Origin: Oscillospiraceae bacterium UBA6370
GTDB lineage: Bacteria > Bacillota > Clostridia > Oscillospirales > Oscillospiraceae
Assembly: GCA_002437735.1 (NCBI GenBank)
Contig: DJRC01000083.1
Location: 7,923-19,478 of the forward strand
Length of the DNA: 11,556 bases
Direction: 5' to 3'
The notes below the pieces were generated by a model that was given only the letters and a program-made list of their open reading frames with translations, ran no database searches and was not told the DNA's origin. The translations under genes were made by a program, and so were the position numbers. Shown here piece by piece: positions 1-7,531 of this stretch (position 1 is its first letter; every line of letters starts with the position of its first letter).

Positions 1-840
1 GAGAACACCCGCTTTGAAAAGGGCGAAACGAAGAACGATCCGGCGCTTGCCAGGGAACTTGCCTCCATGGCGGAGGTCTACGTTTCCGACGCCTTCGGCT
101 CCGTCCACCGCGCGCACGCCTCCACCGCCGGCGTGGCGGCGTATCTGCCCGCCGTCTCCGGCCTGCTGGTCGCCAAGGAGCTGGAGGTCATGGGCAAGGC
201 GCTCGACGATCCCAAGCGTCCGTTCGTCGCGGTGCTCGGCGGCGCGAAGGTCAGCGATAAGATCGCCGTCATCAACAATCTGCTGGAAAAGGCCGACACC
301 GTTATCATTGGCGGCGGCATGGCCTACACCTTCGCCAAGGCGCAGGGCGGCGAGATCGGCAAGTCCCTGCTCGAGGAGGATAAGTGCGCCTACGCGCTCG
401 AGATGATCGAGAAGGCAAAGGCAAAGGGCGTCAAGCTCCTCCTGCCGGTGGATACTGTGGCGGCGAAGGAGTTCGCCGCCGACGCCGAGCCGGTCGTGGT
501 GGACGCGATGCACATTCCCGCCGACATGATGGGCATGGACATCGGTCCCAAGACCATCGAGCTCTTCTGCGCGGCGACGCGCGGCGCGGGCACCATCGTC
601 TGGAACGGCCCCATGGGCGTTTTTGAGTTCCCTGCCTTTGCCAACGGCACCAAGGCCATGGCCAAGGCGCTCGCCGAGAGCGGCGCCGTGACCATCATCG
701 GCGGCGGTGACAGCGCAGCGGCCGCCGAGCAGCTTGGCTTCGCCGACAAGATCACGCACATCTCCACCGGCGGCGGTGCGTCGCTTGAGTTCCTGGAGGG
801 CAAGGAGCTGCCGGGCGTTGCCTGCCTGCTGGATAAGTAA
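1..840 (+). CDS. pgk: Phosphoglycerate kinase, 5'-truncated by the window edge
   Basis: Cytosolic glycolytic enzyme that transfers phosphate between 1,3-bisphosphoglycerate and ADP to give 3-phosphoglycerate and ATP. The reading frame is open from base 1, where it encodes ENTRFEKGE, a conserved PGK motif about a third of the way into the protein, so about 115 N-terminal residues lie outside the window. The visible 279 residues hold the interdomain region and the nucleotide-binding C-terminal domain: GGAKVSDKI, the GGGMAYTF segment, PVDTVAAKEF, DIGPKTIELF, VWNGPMGVFE and the terminal GGGDSAAA...STGGGASLE loop that binds nucleotide phosphate. The ATG at 67 is internal and is not the start. It heads a + strand run with tpiA and gpmI, and gap would be the expected upstream neighbour in many Bacillota (inference). 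The last 34 bases, including the stop codon, recur 130 bp downstream. Confidence 0.97.
   Translation, partial: ENTRFEKGETKNDPALARELASMAEVYVSDAFGSVHRAHASTAGVAAYLPAVSGLLVAKELEVMGKALDDPKRPFVAVLGGAKVSDKIAVINNLLEKADTVIIGGGMAYTFAKAQGGEIGKSLLEEDKCAYALEMIEKAKAKGVKLLLPVDTVAAKEFAADAEPVVVDAMHIPADMMGMDIGPKTIELFCAATRGAGTIVWNGPMGVFEFPAFANGTKAMAKALAESGAVTIIGGGDSAAAAEQLGFADKITHISTGGGASLEFLEGKELPGVACLLDK
807..840 (+). repeat. Direct repeat copy 1: 3' end of pgk
   Basis: The last 11 codons and stop of pgk. These 34 bases match 937-970 with one difference (T at 830, C at 960). The matching stops exactly after the TAA in both copies. This copy is the coding one. Confidence 0.9.
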
Positions 841-936
841 CGGTATCGTTCCGCCCGCGCAGCGACGTGACCGAGCGCCAGCGCAGGGAGCCGCGCGTCA
901 GTGCGTGTTCCGATCAGGGGCATCCCCACGGGGGAT

Positions 937-970
937 GCTGCCGGGCGTTGCCTGCCTGCCGGATAAGTAA
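937..970 (+). repeat. Direct repeat copy 2: non-coding duplicate of the pgk 3' end
   Basis: Duplicate of 807-840 in the pgk-tpiA gap, followed by the T-rich spacer that leads to the tpiA ribosome binding site. The 130-base period is not a multiple of three, so this copy is not in the pgk frame, and it lies after the pgk stop. The 96 bases between the copies (841-936) are GC-rich, contain no convincing gene, and end in a perfect 8-bp hairpin with a 3-base loop (arms 920-927 and 931-938) that runs into this copy. Confidence 0.88.
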
Positions 971-1014
971 GATTTTTTTAGAAACATTTTTATATATTTA
1001 GGAGAGCATTTACC

Positions 1015-1788
1015 ATGAATCGCAGATATCGCAAAACCATTATTGCCGGAAACTGGAAAATGAACAAGACCGCCACCGAGGCCAAAAGGTTCGCGGACGA
1101 TTTCAAGGCTCTGCTGCCCAAGACCAAGTGGTGCGACGTGGTCGTGTGCGTGCCGAGCGTGGATATCTCCGCCGCTGTGCGCGCCTTTAAGGACAGCCGC
1201 GTGGCCGTCGGCGCACAGAACCTCTTCTATGAGGATCACGGCGCTTACACCGGCGAGGTCAGCGCCGCCATGCTGTGCGACCTCGGCGTGAAGTACGTCA
1301 TCGTCGGCCACAGTGAGCGCCGCGCCATGTTCGGCGAGACCGACGCCATCGTCAACAAGAAGGTCCACGCCGCGCTGAACGCCGGTCTCAACCCCATCAT
1401 CTGTGTGGGCGAGAGCCTCGACCAGCGCGAGATGGGCGTGACGATGGAGCTCATCGCCCTGCAGGTCAAGTCCGCGCTCGCGGGCGTGGCCGCAGAGAAT
1501 ATCCGCCGCTGCGTCATCGCCTACGAGCCCATCTGGGCCATCGGCACCGGCAAGACCGCCACCGGCGAGCAGGCCGCTGAGGTCTGCGGCTTCATCCGCG
1601 CCACCATCCGCGCCATGTACGGCGCGCGCATCGCCCGTTCCGTCACCATTCAGTACGGCGGCTCGATGAATCCCGCCAACGCCGCTGAGCTGCTCGGTCA
1701 CGAGGACATTGACGGCGGCCTGATCGGCGGCGCGTCCCTCGACGCCGGCAAGTTCATGGACATCGTCAACGCAGCCAATCAGGGCTGA
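1015..1788 (+). CDS. tpiA: Triosephosphate isomerase
   Basis: Interconverts dihydroxyacetone phosphate and glyceraldehyde 3-phosphate in the cytosol. The 257 residues are a usual length for a complete TIM barrel. Visible active-site elements are N13 and K15 in AGNWKMN, the electrophilic H99 in VGHSERR, the catalytic base E171 in AYEPIWAIGTG with the mobile loop 6 following it, and the phosphate-binding YGGSM near the C terminus (GGSV is more usual). The start is supported by AGGAG at 1000-1004, ten bases upstream. The spacer before it is very AT-rich (971-1000), but I see no well-placed -35/-10 pair, so I infer cotranscription with pgk across the repeat-containing gap. gpmI begins 18 bases after its stop. 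Confidence 0.98.
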   Translation: MNRRYRKTIIAGNWKMNKTATEAKRFADDFKALLPKTKWCDVVVCVPSVDISAAVRAFKDSRVAVGAQNLFYEDHGAYTGEVSAAMLCDLGVKYVIVGHSERRAMFGETDAIVNKKVHAALNAGLNPIICVGESLDQREMGVTMELIALQVKSALAGVAAENIRRCVIAYEPIWAIGTGKTATGEQAAEVCGFIRATIRAMYGARIARSVTIQYGGSMNPANAAELLGHEDIDGGLIGGASLDAGKFMDIVNAANQG

Positions 1789-1806
1789 GCGAAAGGAGTC
1801 CTTCCA

Positions 1807-3321
1807 ATGAATAAAACCCCTACCACCCTTATCATTATGGACGGCTTCGGCTTGAGCGATGAGGTCAAGGGCAACGCCGTGCGCGGCGCGAGCACACCCG
1901 TGCTCGACCGTCTGAACGGCGAGTACGCGCATACGCGGCTCTCCGCCTCCGGTCTGGACGTGGGTCTGCCCGCCGGCCAGATGGGCAACAGCGAGGTCGG
2001 CCACACCAACATCGGCGGCGGCCGCGTGGTCTTTCAGGACCTGCCGCGCATCTCCCGCGCCATCGAGGACGGCACCTTCTTTGAAAATCCCGCCTACAAC
2101 GCCGCGATGGACGCCTGTCTGGAAAAGGGCACGGCGCTGCACCTCTACGGTCTGCTCTCCAACGGCGGCGTACACTCCACCGTGGAGCACGTCTGGGCGC
2201 TGCTGAAAATGGCGGGCATCAAGGGCCTCAAGCGCGTGTACCTGCACTGCTTCCTCGACGGACGCGACGTCTCCCCCACCTCCGGCGCGGACTTCGTCGC
2301 CGAGGCACAGAAAAAGTGTGCCGAGCTCGGCATCGGCAAGGTCGCGACCGTCATGGGCCGCTACTACGCCATGGACCGCGACAAGCGCTGGGACCGTCTC
2401 GAGCGTGCCTACGACGCGATGGTCTACGGCGAGGGCATCCAGAACCCCGATCCCGTCGCCGCCATCCGGGAGTCCTATCAGAACGGCGTGACCGATGAAT
2501 TTGTGGAGCCCGTCGTCTGCGACAAGGAGGGCACCATCTCCGACAACGACGCCATCATCTTCTTCAACTACCGTCCCGACCGCGCCCGCGAGATCACCCG
2601 CGCGTTCGTCGATCCCGCGTTCGACGGCTTCCAGCGCGAGTATTTCCCGGTCACCTACGTCTGCAACACCGAGTACGACGCCACAATGCCGAACGTGCTC
2701 GTCGCGTTCCCGCGCATCACGATCCATAACGGCCTCGGCGAATACCTCGGCAAGCTTGGCTTGACGCAGCTGCGCATCGCGGAGACCGAAAAGTACGCTC
2801 ACGTCACGTTCTTCTTCAACGGCGGCGTGGAGGCGCCCTACCCCGGCGAGGACCGCGTGCTCGTCGCCTCCCCCAAGGTCGCGACCTACGACCTCCAGCC
2901 CGAGATGAGTGCCTACGAGGTCACGGAAAAGTGCGTCGAGCGCATCGAGTCCGGCGCGTATGACGTCATCATCCTCAACTTCGCCAACTGCGACATGGTC
3001 GGCCACACCGGCAACTACGACGCCGCCGTCAAGGCCGTCGAGACCGTGGACGAGTGCGTCGGCAAGGTCGTGGACGCGACACTCAAGATGGGCGGCATCG
3101 CCATGATCACCGCCGACCACGGCAACGCCGAGCAGATGCTGCAAAGCGACGGCGTGAGCCCCATGACCGCGCACACCACGAATCCCGTGCCCTTTATCCT
3201 CTGCGGTGCGGGCAACGAGCTGCGTGAGGGCCGCCTTGCCGACATCGCCCCCACCATTCTCGACGTAATGGGGCTCGAAAAGCCTGCGGAGATGGACGGC
3301 CGGAGCCTTATCCTCCGCTGA
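1807..3321 (+). CDS. gpmI: 2,3-bisphosphoglycerate-independent phosphoglycerate mutase
   Basis: Interconverts 3- and 2-phosphoglycerate through a phosphoserine intermediate using two metal ions, normally Mn2+. The 504 residues match the family length. Visible residues are metal ligand D12 in MDGFG, nucleophile S62 in GNSEVGHTN, H123 in GGVHSTVEH, the DGRDVSP and RPDRARE substrate-binding motifs, K329 in EKYAHVTFFFNGG, and the second metal site D396/H400 in CDMVGH, D437/H438 in TADHGNAE and H456 in TAHTTNP. The enzyme is therefore probably active. AAGGAG at 1793-1798 sets the start. It sits 18 bases after tpiA, consistent with one operon, and is followed by a strong terminator before eno. A very long open frame on the opposite strand is a coding shadow. 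Confidence 0.98.
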   Translation: MNKTPTTLIIMDGFGLSDEVKGNAVRGASTPVLDRLNGEYAHTRLSASGLDVGLPAGQMGNSEVGHTNIGGGRVVFQDLPRISRAIEDGTFFENPAYNAAMDACLEKGTALHLYGLLSNGGVHSTVEHVWALLKMAGIKGLKRVYLHCFLDGRDVSPTSGADFVAEAQKKCAELGIGKVATVMGRYYAMDRDKRWDRLERAYDAMVYGEGIQNPDPVAAIRESYQNGVTDEFVEPVVCDKEGTISDNDAIIFFNYRPDRAREITRAFVDPAFDGFQREYFPVTYVCNTEYDATMPNVLVAFPRITIHNGLGEYLGKLGLTQLRIAETEKYAHVTFFFNGGVEAPYPGEDRVLVASPKVATYDLQPEMSAYEVTEKCVERIESGAYDVIILNFANCDMVGHTGNYDAAVKAVETVDECVGKVVDATLKMGGIAMITADHGNAEQMLQSDGVSPMTAHTTNPVPFILCGAGNELREGRLADIAPTILDVMGLEKPAEMDGRSLILR

Positions 3322-3338
3322 GCGCATAAGACTTCTCG

Positions 3339-3377
3339 AAATCAGCCATACTTCGGTATGGCTGATTTTTTATTTTT
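3339..3377 (+). terminator. Intrinsic terminator between gpmI and eno
   Basis: A perfect 13-bp stem (arms 3339-3351 and 3356-3368) is closed by the extra-stable C(UUCG)G tetraloop. The strand then continues T-rich to 3377 (TTTTTT, A, TTTTT). It lies 17 bases after the gpmI stop. The eno ribosome binding site starts two bases after the T-run, so eno mRNA from any upstream promoter must read through it. Confidence 0.93.
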
Positions 3378-3391
3378 CAGGAGGTCATGCG

Positions 3392-4672
3392 ATGAACCGC
3401 TCCATCGTACACATTCACGCCCGCGAAATACTGGATTCCCGCGGCAACCCCACGCTGGAAACGCAGGTGAGACTGGAGGACGGCTCGCTCGGCGTCGCCG
3501 CCGTGCCGTCCGGCGCCTCGACCGGCGCGCACGAGGCCGTCGAGCTGCGCGACGGCGACCGTGCGCGCTACGGCGGCAAGGGCGTCCTGCACGCGCAGGC
3601 GCACGTCAACAACAAACTATTCGAACTGCTGCGGGGCTTTGACGCGCGGCAGCAGGGTCCGCTCGATCAAGCCATGCGCGAGCTGGACGGCACGGAAAAC
3701 AAATCGAGGCTCGGCGCAAACGCCATCCTCTCCGTCTCGCTCGCGGCGGCCCGCGCTGCGGCGGCGAGCGAGGGGCAGCCCCTCTGGCGGTATCTCGGCG
3801 GTCAGAACGCCTGCACGCTCCCTGTGCCGCTGATGAACGTGCTCAACGGCGGCGCACACGCAGGCAACTCGCTCGACATTCAAGAATTCATGCTCGTCCC
3901 CGTCGGCGCGGACACCTTCCGCGACGCGCTGCGCATGGGCGTGGAAATTTATCACGCGCTCGGCTCGCTCGTTGGCCATTGCGGCGTGGGCGACGAGGGC
4001 GGCTACGCCCCCTCGCTTGCGAGCCACGAGGAGGCGCTCGACCTGCTCTGCCGCGCCATCGAGGCGGCGGGCTATCGTCCCGGCGCGGACGTATACCTCG
4101 CGCTTGACGCCGCCGTTTCCGAATGGTACGACGCAAAGTCCGACCGCTACCGGCTGCCGAAAAGCGGCAAAATCCTCACACGCGAGGAGCTGCCGGCCTA
4201 TTGGCAGGAACTTGCGCGGCGCTACCCGCTCCTCTCGCTCGAGGACGGCATGGGCGAGGACGACGAAGCGGGCTGGCAGGCGCTGAGTGCTTCCCTCGGT
4301 GAAAGGATACAGCTCGTCGGGGACGATCTCTTTGTCACGAACCCCGCGCGCATCGCCCGCGGGGTGGAGCAAAAGCTCGCCAACGCCGTGCTCATCAAGC
4401 CGAATCAGATTGGCACACTCACGGAGACCGTCGAGGCCGTCCGCGCGGCGCAGAGCGCGGGCTGGGCGGCGATCCTGTCTCACCGCTCGGGCGAAACGGA
4501 GGACAGCACCATTGCCGATCTCGCGGTCGCGCTCGGCTGCACGCAGATCAAGGCCGGCGCTCCCTGCCGCGGCGAGCGCACGGCAAAGTACAACCGTCTA
4601 CTCGCCATTGAACAGGCGCTCGGAGGGAACGCCCGCTACGCGGGCCGCGCGGCCTTCACGGTATTGCCTTAA
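3392..4672 (+). CDS. eno: Enolase (phosphopyruvate hydratase), somewhat divergent
   Basis: Dehydrates 2-phosphoglycerate to phosphoenolpyruvate, using Mg2+. At 426 residues it is slightly short for the family. N-terminal signatures are AREILDSRGNPT and PSGASTGAHEA. All catalytic positions I looked for are present: E202 in VGDEGGYAP, metal ligands D239 (ALDAAVSEWYD), E284 (LEDGMGEDD) and D311 (VGDDLF), base K336 in LIKPNQIGTLTE, HRSGETEDSTIADLA, and K387 in QIKAGAPCR. The stretch before VGDEGG appears about four residues shorter than in typical enolases, and QIKAGAPCRGER differs from the common QIKTGAPSRxxR. Both comparisons are from memory. The start is set by AGGAGG at 3379-3384, immediately after a terminator. 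The gene follows gpmI in pathway order, and a second terminator follows it. Confidence 0.96.
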   Translation: MNRSIVHIHAREILDSRGNPTLETQVRLEDGSLGVAAVPSGASTGAHEAVELRDGDRARYGGKGVLHAQAHVNNKLFELLRGFDARQQGPLDQAMRELDGTENKSRLGANAILSVSLAAARAAAASEGQPLWRYLGGQNACTLPVPLMNVLNGGAHAGNSLDIQEFMLVPVGADTFRDALRMGVEIYHALGSLVGHCGVGDEGGYAPSLASHEEALDLLCRAIEAAGYRPGADVYLALDAAVSEWYDAKSDRYRLPKSGKILTREELPAYWQELARRYPLLSLEDGMGEDDEAGWQALSASLGERIQLVGDDLFVTNPARIARGVEQKLANAVLIKPNQIGTLTETVEAVRAAQSAGWAAILSHRSGETEDSTIADLAVALGCTQIKAGAPCRGERTAKYNRLLAIEQALGGNARYAGRAAFTVLP

Positions 4673-4696
4673 AATTTCCCGAGAAATATGGTTTAG

Positions 4697-4750
4697 AAAA
4701 GGCTCCGACGGCGCACAATACCGTCAGAGCCTCTTCTATTATTTCTATTT
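4697..4750 (+). terminator. Intrinsic terminator after eno
   Basis: The stem is GGCTC-C-GACGG (4701-4711) against CCGTC-A-GAGCC (4721-4731), with one C/A mismatch and a 9-base loop. A T-rich tail (TCTTCTATTATTTCTATTT) follows. It ends eno transcription before the peptidase gene. Confidence 0.82.
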
Positions 4751-4786
4751 CGCAGCGCCCGCCACGCGGGCAGAAAGGACACGCTT

Positions 4787-5503
4787 ATGAATGAACCGAG
4801 ACGCCGCGCCGCGCGGCATTCCCTGACCGGGACGGGCTTATACATAGCCCTGTTTCTCGGATTGACGGCACTCGCCGTCGCGGGCTATTGGATGCTGCTC
4901 CCATCTTCCTCTGACAAAACGCCGACCAATGTGACCGAGCCGCCGGTCACGACTCCCATCACCGCGGAGCCGGTCACCCCGGACATCCCCGAGGTCAAGC
5001 CGGAGGAGCCGGCTGAGCCGGCGCAGTCCGTTGTGGAGGTCACGGTCCCGGAAAAGGAGCCGGAGGTCACCGAGCCGGTCACGCCCGTCGCGCCGCGGCT
5101 CATCGTCTCTCCCCTAAGCGGTGAGACCGTCGCCGCCTTCAGCATGGACGAGCTCGCTTACAGCGAAACGCTCGCCGACTGGCGCACGCACGACGGCATC
5201 GACATCAAGGCGGACGCCGGCACGCAGGTGCTCGCCGCCAGCTCCGGCACGGTGCTCTCCGTCGCAGACGACGACTTGATGGGCACCACCGTCGTCATCG
5301 CGCACGACGGCGGCTACGAGACCACCTACTCCAACCTCCAGAGCGTCCCGACCGTCGCGCCGGAGCAGTACGTCTCCGCCGGGCAGGTCATCGGCGCGGT
5401 CGGCGCGACCTCGCTCGCCGAGGCTTCCATAGCGCCGCACCTGCACTTCTCCGTCACAAAGGACGGCGAGATCATCGACCCGCAGGAATTTCTCAAGTCT
5501 TGA
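4787..5503 (+). CDS. Membrane-anchored M23 (LytM) metallopeptidase, SpoIIQ-like
   Basis: The 238 residues read as a basic N terminus, one membrane segment (about residues 16-38), a Pro/Glu/Val-rich extracytoplasmic linker (about 42-105), and a LytM domain. The zinc site looks intact: H135 and D139 in THDGID, and H218/H220 in PHLHF. It should therefore be able to cut peptidoglycan peptides outside the membrane. The FSMDEL...DWRTHDGIDI pattern resembles clostridial SpoIIQ, the forespore partner of SpoIIIAH. B. subtilis SpoIIQ has lost a zinc ligand, while some clostridial forms keep the site (established knowledge). A generic cell-wall hydrolase is the alternative. The start has AAAGGA at 4774-4779, preceded by a small GCCCGC/GCGGGC hairpin (4757-4771). 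It is flanked by terminators, so it is probably monocistronic. I could not find its promoter. Confidence 0.9.
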   Translation: MNEPRRRAARHSLTGTGLYIALFLGLTALAVAGYWMLLPSSSDKTPTNVTEPPVTTPITAEPVTPDIPEVKPEEPAEPAQSVVEVTVPEKEPEVTEPVTPVAPRLIVSPLSGETVAAFSMDELAYSETLADWRTHDGIDIKADAGTQVLAASSGTVLSVADDDLMGTTVVIAHDGGYETTYSNLQSVPTVAPEQYVSAGQVIGAVGATSLAEASIAPHLHFSVTKDGEIIDPQEFLKS

Positions 5504-5504
5504 C

Positions 5505-5535
5505 AAAAGAGCCGATCCAACGGATCGGCTCTTTT
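5505..5535. terminator. Bidirectional intrinsic terminator between the M23 gene and putP
   Basis: A perfect 14-bp stem (5505-5518 with 5522-5535, loop AAC) has AAAA on the left edge and TTTT on the right, so it works in both directions. It starts one base after the M23 peptidase stop and serves both convergent genes. Confidence 0.93.
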
Positions 5536-5575
5536 CCCGTATTCGTTTATCGGCAGCCGTCGCCGACCGCTTCGC

Positions 5576-7096
5576 TCAGTCCGCATCGGGCTTCGTAGCC
5601 TCCTCAAAGATCGCAACAGCCTCCGCGTTCGGGGCCTCGGTGAACTTTGCCACGAGGTAGGCCACGAGAAAGCTCGCGATGAAACCGGGGACGATCTCAA
5701 AGACGCCCGTGGAGGCGGTGAGACCGGACAGCAGCCAGCCAAGGTCCACCACGAAGCCGGACACCACGCCCGCGACCGCGCCCTTGTAGTTGAAGCGCTT
5801 CCAAAAGAGGGAGAGCAGGATGGTGGGGCCGAAAGAGGAGCCGAAGGCGCCCCAGGCGTTCTCCACCATGTCCATGATGGCCTGCGCGCCGCTGCCCTTG
5901 GAGTTGGCGATGGCAAAGGCGATCAGGGAGAGGACGAGCACCAGCACACGGCCGACGAGCAGCGTTTCCTTCTCGCTCGCACCTTTGCGGAAGAAAGGCT
6001 TATAGAGGTCCGCCGTGAAGGAGCTGGAGGCGACGAGCAGCTGGGAATCCGCCGTGGAGATGGACGCCGCGATGATGGCCGCGAGCAGCAGACCGCAGAT
6101 GCCCGCCGGGAAGAACTTGCGGGACATGGCAATGAAAATGAGCTTCTGTTCGCCGTGGGTAAGCAGCTCCTCGCCCATAATCATACGCCCGAAATAGGCG
6201 ATCATAACGGCGGAGAAGAGGGAAATGACGACCCAAATGATGGCGACGATGGAGGATTTCCTAATCATCGAGGGCTTCTCGATGGACATGAAGCGCACGA
6301 GGATGTGCGGCATACCGAAGTAGCCGAGACCCCAACCGAGGCCGCTGACGATGTCCTGCCAGCTCGCGTTGAAGATGCCGCCGCCGAAGGCGCACTGCGT
6401 CACCGCGCCGGTCGCGGCGTCGGTATACTCATAGACCGTCTCCAGCGCCGTGGGATCAAGCAGCTCGCTGTGGCCGAAGTAGACGACGATGGGCACCAGC
6501 ATCAGCGCCGCCATCATCAGAAGGCCCTGGAAGAAATCCGTCCAGCACACAGCGGTGAAGCCGCCGAAGAAAGTATAGGCCACGATGATGAGCAGAAAGG
6601 CGAACATGGCGATCTTCGGGGAAACATTAGGGAAGAGCGTGGTGAACACGGAGGTACCCGCCACCAGCGCGGAGGCCACATAGATCGTGTAGGCAAACAG
6701 GAAGATGAGCGCGCACACGAGCTGCAGCGCGCGGGAATCGACCGCGAAGCGGTTCGTCAGGTACTGCGGGAGCGTGATGGAATCGTTCGCCGCCTTGGAG
6801 AAGGTGCGAAGGCGCCTGGCGCACAGGACCCAGTTGGCCGCCGTACCGATGGCAAGACCGATGCCGATCCACATCTGACCGAAGCCGAAGGCGAGGATCG
6901 AGCCGGGCAGGCCCATCAGCAGCCACGCGGACATATCGGACGCCTGCGCGGACAGGGCGGTGACCGATGGACCCATGGAGCGCCCGCCGAGGAAGAAGTC
7001 CTCCGAATTTTTGTTCGTGCCGTTGAAGTAGAATACCAGCGCCACGCCGAGCAGGATAACAAAGTACGCGATAAATGTTGTGATCTCCCAGTTCAT
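5576..7096 (-). CDS. putP: Sodium/proline symporter (SSS family)
   Basis: Inner-membrane Na+-coupled proline uptake carrier with the hydrophobic profile expected for about 13 membrane spans. The 506 residues are a normal PutP length. Family signatures are FFLGGRSMGPSVTALSAQ, then ASDMSAWLLMGLPG with D54 and S56 at the positions of the PutP sodium-site residues, the GGFTAVCWTDFFQG segment, and ASISTADSQLLVASS with the Ser/Thr pair of the second sodium site. I chose the start at 7096 because AAGGA precedes it by ten bases and the protein begins MNWEITTFIAYF as in PutP. An upstream extension to 7219 lacks a ribosome binding site and looks unlike the family. A consensus-like promoter lies about 190 bases upstream, giving a long leader. 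Another SSS substrate such as pantothenate is less likely given the PutP signature. Confidence 0.95.
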   Translation of the reverse strand: MNWEITTFIAYFVILLGVALVFYFNGTNKNSEDFFLGGRSMGPSVTALSAQASDMSAWLLMGLPGSILAFGFGQMWIGIGLAIGTAANWVLCARRLRTFSKAANDSITLPQYLTNRFAVDSRALQLVCALIFLFAYTIYVASALVAGTSVFTTLFPNVSPKIAMFAFLLIIVAYTFFGGFTAVCWTDFFQGLLMMAALMLVPIVVYFGHSELLDPTALETVYEYTDAATGAVTQCAFGGGIFNASWQDIVSGLGWGLGYFGMPHILVRFMSIEKPSMIRKSSIVAIIWVVISLFSAVMIAYFGRMIMGEELLTHGEQKLIFIAMSRKFFPAGICGLLLAAIIAASISTADSQLLVASSSFTADLYKPFFRKGASEKETLLVGRVLVLVLSLIAFAIANSKGSGAQAIMDMVENAWGAFGSSFGPTILLSLFWKRFNYKGAVAGVVSGFVVDLGWLLSGLTASTGVFEIVPGFIASFLVAYLVAKFTEAPNAEAVAIFEEATKPDAD

Positions 7097-7168
7097 AAGC
7101 TTTTGTCCTTCCGTCTTTCTGTTTGAGGCAGATACTTTATGGAAAAGCCGCACGAGGCGAAATAAAGC

Positions 7169-7200
7169 AAGAGGGGCACAACGAATGTCGTGCACCTCTT
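7169..7200 (-). promoter_or_regulatory. Hairpin in the putP leader
   Basis: On the minus strand AAGAGG-T-GCAC pairs with GTGC-C-CCTCTT across a 10-base loop, with one mismatch, inside the transcribed leader of putP. It is followed by a mildly U-rich stretch (TTGCTTTATTTC). It could be an attenuator or an RNA stability element. The U-tract is too weak to call a terminator. Confidence 0.35.
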
Positions 7201-7283
7201 GTGCTCCTAATCGATCCATGATCTGTCCACCGGCAGCCGTCGACAGATAAACATACAGCTTTTCACGACAATATCAACTTAAT

Positions 7284-7312
7284 ATTAAATGCTAAATGGT
7301 GAAATTTGTCAA
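7284..7312 (-). promoter_or_regulatory. putP promoter
   Basis: Reading the minus strand, a perfect -35 TTGACA (7312-7307) and a -10 TTTAAT (7289-7284) are separated by 17 bases, in AT-rich surroundings. This predicts a start near 7277 and a leader of about 180 bases before the putP ATG. It is a vegetative sigma-A type site. Confidence 0.8.
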
Positions 7313-7530
7313 GGGATGTTTGCGAAAATCGCAGAAAATCGCTGCAATGCGAAAATATTGCCGTTTCTGCACGTTAGGGCTAAAGATACACTCGTCCAGT
7401 TACCGTCCGAGCGTGAAGCGACCTTGATGGGTCGTGAACCGTCGCTGGGATGTGAGACTCCCGTGCAGGCGGTGCCGGCCATCGTCCGGTTTGTTCCTAA
7501 AACCATGTCAGCAGTTTACAAACAATACTT
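7313..7530 (+). other. Unassigned intergenic stretch, possibly a structured RNA
   Basis: This is about 220 bases with no convincing gene. The left part (7321-7360) has repeated GCGAAAAT/CAGAAAAT words and is A-rich. The right part (about 7381-7500) has several local pairings: CGACC/GGTCG (7419-7423 with 7430-7434), an alternative GCGAC/GTCGC (7418-7422 with 7441-7445), GGGA/TCCC (7447-7450 with 7459-7462) and CCGG/CCGG near 7475-7489. A good terminator follows at 7532. The pattern of mutually exclusive stems followed by a terminator suggests a leader RNA or small RNA, but I recognise no known family. The short frame through it (7289-7549) overlaps the putP promoter and the terminator, so I do not call a protein. 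Confidence 0.3.
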
Positions 7531-7531
7531 C

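Noticed and set aside
959..980. A terminator after the second pgk repeat, using CCGG...CCGG and the T-run at 972-979
   Set aside because: Only four base pairs, and the T-run starts about ten bases after the stem. This does not make an intrinsic terminator.
898..3327. An 809-codon open frame on the minus strand across tpiA and gpmI
   Set aside because: It mirrors two unmistakable enzymes, is rich in His/Ala/Val/Asp as expected for the antisense of GC-rich codons, and shows no family motif. It is a coding shadow.
6155..7126. A 323-codon + strand frame antisense to putP
   Set aside because: Low-complexity charged composition, no ribosome binding site, and complete overlap with a clear transporter gene.
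5551..7242. The 12-mer CGGCAGCCGTCG on both sides of putP (5551-5562 and 7231-7242)
   Set aside because: A few repeated 12-mers are expected by chance in 11.5 kb, more so in GC-rich DNA, and the flanks do not match.
7418..7480. Resemblance to the ZTP (pfl) riboswitch because of GGGTCGTGA
   Set aside because: Only the first short word resembles the consensus. The following conserved bases and the matching 3' GCCGCCTGGGC part are absent, and no folate or purine gene follows.
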